Source of the DNA: Candidatus Woesearchaeota archaeon
GTDB lineage: Archaea > Nanobdellota > Nanobdellia > Woesearchaeales > UBA525
DNA length: 6,308 nucleotides
Assembly: GCA_003694385.1 (NCBI GenBank)
Contig: RFKA01000018.1
Location: forward strand, 1 to 6,308
Direction of reading: 5' to 3'
The translations under genes and the position numbers were made by a program. A model generated the notes under the pieces. It searched no databases. It was not told the origin of the DNA and saw only the letters and a program-made list of their open reading frames with translations. Shown here one piece after another: positions 1-4,783 of the stretch. The first letter of the stretch is position 1. Each line of letters starts with the position of its first letter.

Positions 1-468
1 CACACCGACCTTCCTCGCCATGAGGAACTGCGAGAGCGCCGCGCGGTGCCTCTGCTTAGCGCGCGCGATGTCCTCGTCTTTCAGCACGAGCCATTGTTCA
101 CGTTTGGGGTCGTAGCAGTAGACGGGGAGCTCGTTGTGAATCGTGAGTGCTTTCGGGTGGAACACGCCATCGCCGATGAAGAGGAAGGCTTCAGCATCAA
201 CCGTGCCACTCCAGTCCTCAATGCCACACCCGAGGAGCTGGCCTTCATGCGCGCTGTGTTTCGGCCTGAACGTGAACACCTTTTTCCCTGCTGCCTCAAG
301 TACAGCTCGCCAAGCAGCCAGTTGGGAGTGGTATTGGACGGTCGTGAAGAGAATCAGCCTTTCCGGGAGCGCTTCGATAAGATCCTGCGGCAGGTCGATG
401 GGGTGTGTGTAGTGCACCTCGATGAAATGGACGCTCAGCGGGCGACGCCCCGCAGTTGCACGGCTCAT
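1..468 (-). CDS. dph2: Diphthamide biosynthesis enzyme Dph2 (2-(3-amino-3-carboxypropyl)histidine synthase), lacking the N-terminal domain, C-terminus beyond window
   Basis: Dph2 carries out the first step of diphthamide synthesis: it transfers the 3-amino-3-carboxypropyl group of SAM to a histidine of elongation factor 2, using a radical chemistry at a 4Fe-4S cluster. In archaea it works as a homodimer. The 156 visible residues match the family's middle domain and the start of the last one: LFTTVQYHSQL (40-50), GQLLGC (76-81, the second cluster cysteine C81), AFLFIGDGVFHPKAL (94-108), YDP (119-121) and a basic helix ending MARKVGV (150-156) at the window edge. The third cysteine would lie outside the window. 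The usual first ~105 residues, with the first cluster cysteine, are absent: translation begins where domain 1 should end (VHFIEVHY, 13-20). The start at 468 is supported by a TATA box 25 bases upstream. The frame stays open to 627, with an alternative ATG at 588 that would add 40 lysine/arginine-rich residues unlike domain 1. Family identity is firm; completeness and activity are not. Confidence 0.85.
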   Translation of the reverse strand, partial: MSRATAGRRPLSVHFIEVHYTHPIDLPQDLIEALPERLILFTTVQYHSQLAAWRAVLEAAGKKVFTFRPKHSAHEGQLLGCGIEDWSGTVDAEAFLFIGDGVFHPKALTIHNELPVYCYDPKREQWLVLKDEDIARAKQRHRAALSQFLMARKVGV

Positions 469-817
469 GGTGTGAAGAACGAGGAATGGTTTATAACTTA
501 TGCGGCGCGTTTTTCTCTTCTTGGCATCCGCCTCGCCGTTCTCGGCTGCTGAGTTCTGCTTCGTGGGTCGCGTTTTGAGTTCTTGCATGGATGTTGTACC
601 TCGGTACTGGTTGAGGAGTTGCTTCCATCATCAGGGAAGACGAGCTCCACTTTCTTCTCGAGCAGCAACGTGACGAGTCAACAGAAATTTTCGCGTGTTG
701 CCCGAGGCGGAAGCGGCGAGCGAGGAAAAATTCTGTGCCGCGCCCGTACTCGCCAGGCAAGATATGTTCTTGTGATGTGTGGTGGCAGACAACGCGCGAG
801 CCGCACGCCGGGGAAGC
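469..817. other. 349-base stretch without a convincing gene
   Basis: This stretch lies between the start of the truncated dph2 and the stop of the nuclease gene. I translated all three minus-strand frames: each is broken by stops, including consecutive stops at 628-633 and one at 678-680. None shows the glycine/cysteine signature of Dph2 domain 1. Plus-strand frames give only short unremarkable peptides. No tRNA-like pseudoknot/T-loop sequence or strong hairpin was seen. The only functional element I can support is the dph2 TATA box at 489-498. The size is close to what the missing Dph2 domain would need, so a decayed remnant is possible but not visible. Confidence 0.5.
489..498 (-). promoter_or_regulatory. 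TATA box of dph2, predicted leaderless transcript
   Basis: The minus strand reads AGTTATAAAC, a good archaeal TATA element. Its centre lies about 25 bases before the ATG at 468, so transcription should begin at or within a base or two of the start codon. This favours the ATG at 468 over the in-frame ATG at 588, because the latter would put the TATA box inside the coding region. Confidence 0.6.
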
Positions 818-1708
818 TCATTCACTCAACTCTATGAAAAGCTCTTTTTCGGGTTCTCGCTTCTCAGCTTTCTTGCCGAGAAAACAGTACTCGTAGAAAT
901 CACATTGGCCCGTAGCCCACTTGCAGAGCGGCCCGGGGCGCATCGGGTAATCATTCTCTTCGTTCGTCTGCGTGGCGATATGCACCGCCTCAACCTCTGA
1001 ACGCGCAGCATCAATCAGTTCCTGCGTGACATCGAGCAGCACCTCCTTTCCGTCTCTCAGAAAGTAGATGCCGACGAGGTCTGGCGTGTGGTACTGCTCT
1101 TGGTACATCATCGCGTAGATGCTGAGTTGGAGCTTGTACTCCTCTGTCAGCACAGAACGCCTACTCGTCTTATAATCAAGGATTAGTGTCTTCCCCGCCT
1201 CATCATGGATTGCGTCGATGTAGCCGTGGACGCGGTGGAGCTTGCTCTCGAAATGCATCTCGCGCTGCGGCTTCACAGCTGCCCATGCTTCATGGGGGCG
1301 CATGAAGCGAAGGAAGTAATTGCTCTTCTCCAGGAAATAACTGAAGTAATTGTTTATCATTTGTTTCGTCTCGTCATAGTATCCTTGGAGACGCTCCTCT
1401 GAGAGCTCGAGCTCGGCGAAGTCGTTCGCGGCCGCGCGCCACGCCTCTTTGAAGCGCTCATTCAGCACGACCTTGAGGGTGAAGAAGAAGTTTTTCTCAG
1501 GGATATTTGTGACATCAGCGTCGAAAAACTTCTCGAGTGCCGTGTGTACGACTTTTCCACGGATGAGGTGGATGCTCGGTCGCGAGGGGAGCCCTGCGAT
1601 GTATCGGTAGTAATACTTGCGGGGGCATTGCTTGTAGGTGTTGATGCTGCTCGGGCTCTGGACACGGCCCAAGGTGACTGTCGAGGTTTGTGAGCTTGGA
1701 GAACCCAT
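818..1708 (-). CDS. PD-(D/E)XK superfamily nuclease, RecB/Cas4-like, with 4Fe-4S cysteines
   Basis: This is a 296-residue stand-alone nuclease of the RecB/Cas4 type (PDDEXK_1-like). In order, numbering from the ATG at 1708: SPSSINTYKQCPRKYYYRY with C28; RGKVVHTALE with the metal-binding His55; GYIDAI with Asp165; ILDYKTS with Asp178 and Lys180, the core catalytic pair; QLSIYAMMY with the Q194xxxY198 motif; and C262-x6-C269-x5-C275. C28 plus the last three cysteines form the four-cysteine arrangement that holds a 4Fe-4S cluster in Cas4, AddB and related exonucleases. All catalytic residues are present, so it should be active, probably on single-stranded or end-bearing DNA in repair or recombination. 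No CRISPR array or other cas gene is in view, so I would not name it Cas4. The frame also has TTG (1717) and GTG (1711) starts; ATG at 1708 is preferred. Its own promoter lies just upstream. Confidence 0.9.
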   Translation of the reverse strand: MGSPSSQTSTVTLGRVQSPSSINTYKQCPRKYYYRYIAGLPSRPSIHLIRGKVVHTALEKFFDADVTNIPEKNFFFTLKVVLNERFKEAWRAAANDFAELELSEERLQGYYDETKQMINNYFSYFLEKSNYFLRFMRPHEAWAAVKPQREMHFESKLHRVHGYIDAIHDEAGKTLILDYKTSRRSVLTEEYKLQLSIYAMMYQEQYHTPDLVGIYFLRDGKEVLLDVTQELIDAARSEVEAVHIATQTNEENDYPMRPGPLCKWATGQCDFYEYCFLGKKAEKREPEKELFIELSE

Positions 1709-1732
1709 CACGAACAAAACGCGCTGCGGCGT

Positions 1733-1745
1733 GCTAATAAATTTT
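1733..1745 (-). promoter_or_regulatory. TATA box of the PD-(D/E)XK nuclease gene
   Basis: The minus strand contains AAAATTTATTAGC, an A/T-rich element in otherwise GC-rich DNA. Depending on which bases are taken as the core, the centre is 24-30 bases before the three clustered in-frame starts (TTG 1717, GTG 1711, ATG 1708). A leaderless or nearly leaderless transcript is expected, but the exact start codon is not settled by it. Confidence 0.5.
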
Positions 1746-1829
1746 GTGTGTCTCTGGGCGCTATATCTGTGGCTTCATGGCATCATCTGCAGGCCATGGC
1801 TGCTCTTCGCACCCCCTTCGTGCTCAATT

Positions 1830-2351
1830 TCAAAACTCTTTCCTCACCATCTCGCCCCTCAGGCCGTGGCGCCATTCTTTCTCGACTCTCACTCCGTACT
1901 TCATGAAGTGGTCTTTGAGTACTGTCGTGAACAGGTGATGCTTGTCTTTTGTCAGGATGTCGCTCTTGGTAGCGAGCGCGACGGCGGCGAGCACGGCATC
2001 ACTCGCATCAGGAATCTCCCTAAGTAGAGATGCATCAATGCTCTGCACGAATGCGCGCTCTCGCTCTCGCTCACCAGGGACGACGGGAATGTCCACGACG
2101 ATGAGGTCGCCGCGTTTCAGGAACGAGCGGAGCGCATGCTTGACGTTGCCGTGCAAGTGATGGTGGATATGGTCGAGCTCTCCCAAGTTGAAGGAGGTCG
2201 TTGCGATGCGCGGGCCGCGCACCTCATCGAGTCGTTGCTGCTCAGCCATGGACACGATGAAGCAAGTATCGAGCAGCAACAGGCCGTTCGCGGCGGCGAG
2301 AGGGACATGTCTTAGTTCCCTGAAGAGTTCTTTCACCACCACACAACTCAA
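1830..2351 (-). CDS. PIN-domain protein, putative ribonuclease
   Basis: This 173-residue protein has the acidic residues of a PIN-fold, metal-dependent RNase: Asp28 in LLLLDTCFIV (24-33), Glu58 in FNLGELDHI (54-62), Asp118 in DASDAVLAAVALA (115-127) and Asp136 in ILTKDKHHLF (132-141). The order D...E...D...(L)T.D matches VapC-like and other archaeal PIN proteins. It is longer than a typical VapC toxin (about 130-140 residues), and no small antitoxin gene precedes it, so a toxin role is not supported. A role in RNA processing or quality control is possible. No ATG lies at the start of the frame: the first available start is TTG at 2351, followed by GTG at 2342, 2339 and 2336. TTG 2351 lies about 25 bases from a TATA box shared with the divergent nnrD gene, which suggests a leaderless message starting there. 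It lies upstream of the nuclease gene on the same strand, but the 121-base gap holds that gene's own TATA box. Confidence 0.83.
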   Translation of the reverse strand: MSCVVVKELFRELRHVPLAAANGLLLLDTCFIVSMAEQQRLDEVRGPRIATTSFNLGELDHIHHHLHGNVKHALRSFLKRGDLIVVDIPVVPGERERERAFVQSIDASLLREIPDASDAVLAAVALATKSDILTKDKHHLFTTVLKDHFMKYGVRVEKEWRHGLRGEMVRKEF

Positions 2352-2365
2352 CCAAGCCCATTAAA

Positions 2366-2382
2366 AATCTTTTTATATACTT
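2366..2382. promoter_or_regulatory. Shared bidirectional TATA box between the PIN gene and nnrD
   Basis: The core TATATA at 2374-2379 is palindromic and reads as CTTTTTATATACTT on the plus strand and AAGTATATAAAAAG on the minus strand. Its centre is 24.5 bases from the nnrD ATG (2401) and 25.5 bases from the PIN TTG (2351). Purine-rich BRE-like bases precede it on both strands (AAAAATC on plus, CGAGAAG on minus). With only 49 bases between the two genes, one TBP site probably serves both, giving two leaderless transcripts. Confidence 0.65.
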
Positions 2383-2400
2383 CTCGCTCTGCAGAACGGG

Positions 2401-3321
2401 ATGGGCGAAGAAGTCAATTGGAAGGATTTCAAAGGCGCTATTGAGCGGAACATCCACTTCGCGAAAGGGGATTCCGGGCGCGTCCTCATCGTCGCGGGCG
2501 AGGCATTTCTCGGAGCGACGGTGTTCGCTGCCCACGCAGCTTTGCGCGCCGGCGTCGACAGCGTCTACGTACTCGCCCCTGCACAGCTTACGGGACTCTT
2601 GAGTGCAACGAACCCCGACCTCGTCGTCCTCCCCCTTCCTCCTCAAAGCCAAGCGGCCGCGATTACAGCGCGAGCGGGACAGGCTGATGTGCTCCTCATC
2701 GGGCCTGGCTTCGGCGTGGGGCCCGAGCAGAAAAAACTCCTCGCCCAAGTTCTCCCAGGCCTGAAGACGAAGCTCGTCATTGATGCTGACGCAACGAAGC
2801 AAGCCCCCCTTGCTGCGCTGAAGGGTGCGCTCATCCTTGCGAACGCAAGCGAGTACGAGGCGCTCGGCGAGCCAGCACCTGGCGAGAACGTGCTCGTCGT
2901 GAAAGGCCCTGTCGACCTCATCATCTCGAAAAATCATCGCCGCGAAGTTCCAGGCGGGCATCCGCGAGCAACGGTGAACGGCACCGGGGACGTGCTCGCA
3001 GGCCTGGCTGCGGGTCTCTTCGCGCAAATGGATGACTGTTTTCTCACTGCCCAAGCCGCATCCTACCTCCTCAAGCAAGCCGCCGAAACGGTGGGTGGCG
3101 CTCTCCACTATGGATGGTTAGCGAGTGACCTCCTCGATCAGATCCCAAAAACACTGTACGAGTATCGCCTCTTCAGGACGACAAAACACCAGCCAACGGC
3201 GATGAAGCGAGCGATAAAGCGCGGTCGCTCCCTCTGGACCTGGCGCAGTGAGAAAACCAGCACGAAGACCGTGCGAGGCGAAAAGCAGAAGAAGGGGCCA
3301 CGCACCCCCGCAGATTCATGA
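2401..3321 (+). CDS. nnrD: ADP-dependent-type NAD(P)H-hydrate dehydratase (YjeF C-terminal/CARKD family)
   Basis: The enzyme dehydrates the S-epimer of hydrated NADH or NADPH back to the usable cofactor, driven by ADP or ATP; it belongs to the ribokinase-like fold. Signatures in order: KGDSGRVLIVAGE (22-34), ALRAGVDSVYV (47-57), GPGFG (101-105), VIDAD (126-130), LANASEYEAL (146-155, the LTPN-E equivalent), VVKGPVDLI (166-174) and NGTGDVLAG (193-201), whose Asp197 is the expected catalytic base. The core ends near residue 255. About 50 lysine/arginine-rich residues follow, with no counterpart I recognise in the family. The epimerase partner NnrE, often fused at the N-terminus, is absent here. 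ATG 2401 is preceded by a TATA box at leaderless distance. The stop overlaps the pyrD start as ATGA, so the two are translated together. Identity is firm; ADP versus ATP preference is taken from the prokaryotic family. Confidence 0.93.
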   Translation: MGEEVNWKDFKGAIERNIHFAKGDSGRVLIVAGEAFLGATVFAAHAALRAGVDSVYVLAPAQLTGLLSATNPDLVVLPLPPQSQAAAITARAGQADVLLIGPGFGVGPEQKKLLAQVLPGLKTKLVIDADATKQAPLAALKGALILANASEYEALGEPAPGENVLVVKGPVDLIISKNHRREVPGGHPRATVNGTGDVLAGLAAGLFAQMDDCFLTAQAASYLLKQAAETVGGALHYGWLASDLLDQIPKTLYEYRLFRTTKHQPTAMKRAIKRGRSLWTWRSEKTSTKTVRGEKQKKGPRTPADS

Positions 3322-4418
3322 CCTTCCTTTACGAGCGCTGCATCCGCCCAGCGCTCTTCTTGTTCTCGCCCGACCGGGTCCACCTCATGGCTCTTCGTAT
3401 TGGGAAACTCTTCTCATTCCCACCCTTTGCGTGGCTGTTCAGGCTTATCTACCACTATGAGCACCCCGCGCTCAAGCAGGAACTTCTCGGGCTGACCTTC
3501 TCCAACCCTATCGGCTTATCTGCAGGGTTTGATAAGGATGGCGAGATACCCTCTGCGATCCGTGCCGTCGGTTTCGGCTTCGAAGAAGTGGGGAGCGTCA
3601 CTGCCGAGCCATACGCTGGGAACACGCCGCCATGGGCGACGAGGCTCGTGCAGGATGAGGGCCTTATCGTGAACTACGGCCTGAAGAATAAGGGTGCTGC
3701 CGCGCTCCGTAAGCGCCTGCGGCGCCCGTACCCGCTTGTTCTCGGCGTCAGTGTCGCGAAGACGAATAAGCGCTTCGCGAGTGAGCGCGAGATGATTGAT
3801 GACTGGACGAGAGGCATTGCGGCAGTGCAGGGCTGTGGCGACTACCTGACCATCAACCTGAGCTGCCCGAACACACACGACCCCTGTACGTTCCAGGATC
3901 CGCGTCTCCTCGAGAAGCTCCTCGCTGCAGTCGCGAAGCTTCACATCCAGGAGCCCGTCTTTCTGAAGGTCGGGCCTGATAATGATGAGCAGACCATTAA
4001 GCGTATTATCGCTGTCGCAAAGCGGCACTCGTACGTCAAGGGGTTCATCATCAGCAACCTTGCTAAAGACCGGTCAAAGCTCTCTTTGAAGACTCCCAAG
4101 AGCGTGTTCGCGCATCGACCGGGGGGTGTGAGTGGTCCCGTGATGAAGTCGCGTGCCCTCACGACGCTGAGGCTCTTCCGGAAGCACAGTCACGGGCGCT
4201 TTATCTTCATTGGCTGCGGCGGCATTTCCTCGGCGGAGGATGCGTACGAGTATATCGAGGCGGGGGCTTCGCTTGTGCAGCTTATCACCGGAATGATCTT
4301 TCATGGGCCGGGGCTAATCAAGGAGATCAAGAAGGGTCTCGTACGCCTCCTCGAGCGAGATGGCCTATCACATATCTCTGAGGTAGTCAGAAAAGAAAAA
4401 AAGAGTACAATGCCTTGA
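3318..4418 (+). CDS. pyrD: Dihydroorotate dehydrogenase, class 2 (quinone-dependent) type
   Basis: PyrD oxidises dihydroorotate to orotate with FMN, the fourth step of pyrimidine synthesis. The 366 residues have class 2 architecture: an N-terminal helical segment (1-50, MTFLYERCIRPALFLFSPD...) that in this class docks on the membrane and forms the quinone tunnel, then a TIM barrel. Barrel motifs: NPIGLSAGFDKDG (63-75), GFGFEEVGSVTAEPYAGN (85-102), NYGLKN (119-124), GVSVAKTNK (143-151), INLSCPNT (179-186), LKVGPD (216-221), SNLAKD (246-251), GGVSG (269-273), GCGGI (299-303) and QLITGMIFHGPGLI (321-334). The last is typical of class 2. Oddly, the catalytic-base position is Cys183, as in class 1 enzymes, where class 2 enzymes have Ser. 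The quinone class is inferred from architecture. The start overlaps the nnrD stop by four bases without a clear Shine-Dalgarno sequence, suggesting translational coupling. Archaea more often carry class 1 PyrD, so acquisition from bacteria is possible. Confidence 0.95.
   Translation: MTFLYERCIRPALFLFSPDRVHLMALRIGKLFSFPPFAWLFRLIYHYEHPALKQELLGLTFSNPIGLSAGFDKDGEIPSAIRAVGFGFEEVGSVTAEPYAGNTPPWATRLVQDEGLIVNYGLKNKGAAALRKRLRRPYPLVLGVSVAKTNKRFASEREMIDDWTRGIAAVQGCGDYLTINLSCPNTHDPCTFQDPRLLEKLLAAVAKLHIQEPVFLKVGPDNDEQTIKRIIAVAKRHSYVKGFIISNLAKDRSKLSLKTPKSVFAHRPGGVSGPVMKSRALTTLRLFRKHSHGRFIFIGCGGISSAEDAYEYIEAGASLVQLITGMIFHGPGLIKEIKKGLVRLLERDGLSHISEVVRKEKKSTMP
4391..4403 (-). terminator. T-rich terminator of the convergent lipoprotein gene
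   Basis: On the minus strand the run reads CTCTTTTTTTCTTTT. It lies about 65 bases beyond the lipoprotein stop and inside the last codons of pyrD, where the plus strand encodes the lysine-rich tail RKEKKS. Transcripts of the two convergent genes would therefore overlap by several dozen bases. Confidence 0.4.
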
Positions 4419-4450
4419 ACTTTAACACACAAGCATGATGGGCAACGCCG

Positions 4451-4466
4451 CTTTTTTTATAGTTTT
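4451..4466 (+). terminator. T-rich terminator of the nnrD-pyrD operon
   Basis: CTTTTTTTATAGTTTT lies 33 bases after the pyrD stop, following a GC-rich GGCAACGCCGC stretch. Archaeal transcription ends at U-rich tracts without needing a hairpin, so this is a good candidate. It stops just before the 3' end of the convergent lipoprotein gene. Confidence 0.5.
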
Positions 4467-4736
4467 CTACCCGAAGTTGAGCTCCTCATCAAGGTTATCG
4501 AGATCCCCAAAGTCAAGCTCTTGCTCGAGGTTATCGAGGTCTCCTAGGTTCTGATCAACAGTTTCCACGGGCACGTCCTCTGGCGCGGCGGCGGGAGCGG
4601 TCTCCTGCGCTGCGGGGGCCGTTTCCGTCGTTGGTGTTTCCGTCGTCGGGGTTGGCTCTGTTTGTTGTACTGGAGCGGCCTTTGAGCAGGCCGTGAGGAT
4701 GAGCACGCCTATAATGCAGATTGCGAGTAATTTCAT
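4467..4736 (-). CDS. Small putative lipoprotein with a tandem GDLDNL acidic repeat tail
   Basis: I do not recognise a family for this 89-residue protein. It has a lipoprotein-type signal: MKLLAICIIGVLILTAC, with LTAC as lipobox and Cys17 as the lipidation site. Next comes a disordered linker rich in Thr, Pro, Glu and Ala (20-60). It ends in two consecutive 12-residue units, GDLDNLEQELDF (65-76) and GDLDNLDEELNF (77-88), plus a final Gly. The mature protein is strongly acidic and, once anchored, would be an extracytoplasmic tether ending in two short amphipathic acidic motifs. The ATG at 4736 has a Shine-Dalgarno sequence (AGGTGA) six bases upstream. The gene lies 47 bases downstream of the exported helical protein on the same strand, so co-transcription is plausible. 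Ligand or partner unknown. Confidence 0.8.
   Translation of the reverse strand: MKLLAICIIGVLILTACSKAAPVQQTEPTPTTETPTTETAPAAQETAPAAAPEDVPVETVDQNLGDLDNLEQELDFGDLDNLDEELNFG
4473..4544 (-). repeat. Two tandem 36-base units encoding GDLDNLxxEL(D/N)F
   Basis: The units at 4509-4544 and 4473-4508 match at 27 of 36 bases by direct comparison, with most differences at third codon positions. The protein motif is better conserved than the DNA, suggesting selection on the peptide after duplication. Confidence 0.85.
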
Positions 4737-4742
4737 AGTTGG

Positions 4743-4748
4743 TCACCT
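4743..4748 (-). promoter_or_regulatory. Shine-Dalgarno site of the lipoprotein gene
   Basis: The minus strand reads AGGTGA, complementary to the 16S 3' end (anti-SD of GGAGGTGATC type), with six bases before the ATG at 4736. The A/T-rich stretch at 4754-4767 is too close to act as a TATA box for a message that contains this site, so the site makes most sense on a read-through transcript from the upstream gene. Confidence 0.6.
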
Positions 4749-4753
4749 GAAAA

Positions 4754-4768
4754 TATTATTTAAAAAAG
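4754..4768 (-). promoter_or_regulatory. A/T-rich stretch: TATA box of the lipoprotein gene and/or U-tract ending the upstream gene
   Basis: The minus strand reads CTTTTTTAAATAATA. TTTAAATA is TATA-like, about 24 bases before the lipoprotein ATG. The preceding six Ts lie 16 bases past the stop of the exported helical protein and would serve as a U-rich terminator. The sequence alone does not decide between the two roles. Confidence 0.4.
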
Positions 4769-4783
4769 TTTCGCGAGACAACT

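Noticed and set aside
46..552. Plus-strand open frame of 168 codons over the dph2 region
   Set aside because: It lies antisense to a clear Dph2 match and its translation resembles no family. It is a shadow of the real frame.
622..640. CTGATGATGG on the minus strand as a possible C box of a C/D RNA
   Set aside because: No D box (CTGA) at a suitable distance and no terminal stem, so a box C/D RNA is not supported.
491..825. Two minus-strand open frames of 64 and 89 codons in the gap upstream of dph2
   Set aside because: No recognisable motif or ribosome binding site; one overlaps the dph2 promoter. They were examined as remnants of Dph2 domain 1 and show no similarity.
1776..1798. Inverted repeat CATGGC/GCCATG with an 11-base loop between the PIN stop and the nuclease promoter
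   Set aside because: A six-base stem without extension or a following T-tract occurs easily by chance, and archaea do not rely on hairpin terminators.
1830..2351. PIN protein as the toxin of a VapBC pair
   Set aside because: No antitoxin-sized gene precedes it. The upstream neighbour is the divergent nnrD, and the protein is longer than typical VapC.
2242..3108. Minus-strand open frame of 288 codons antisense to nnrD
   Set aside because: The translation is arginine/cysteine-rich and patternless, while the plus strand carries all NnrD motifs. It also spans the TATA box and the start of the PIN gene.
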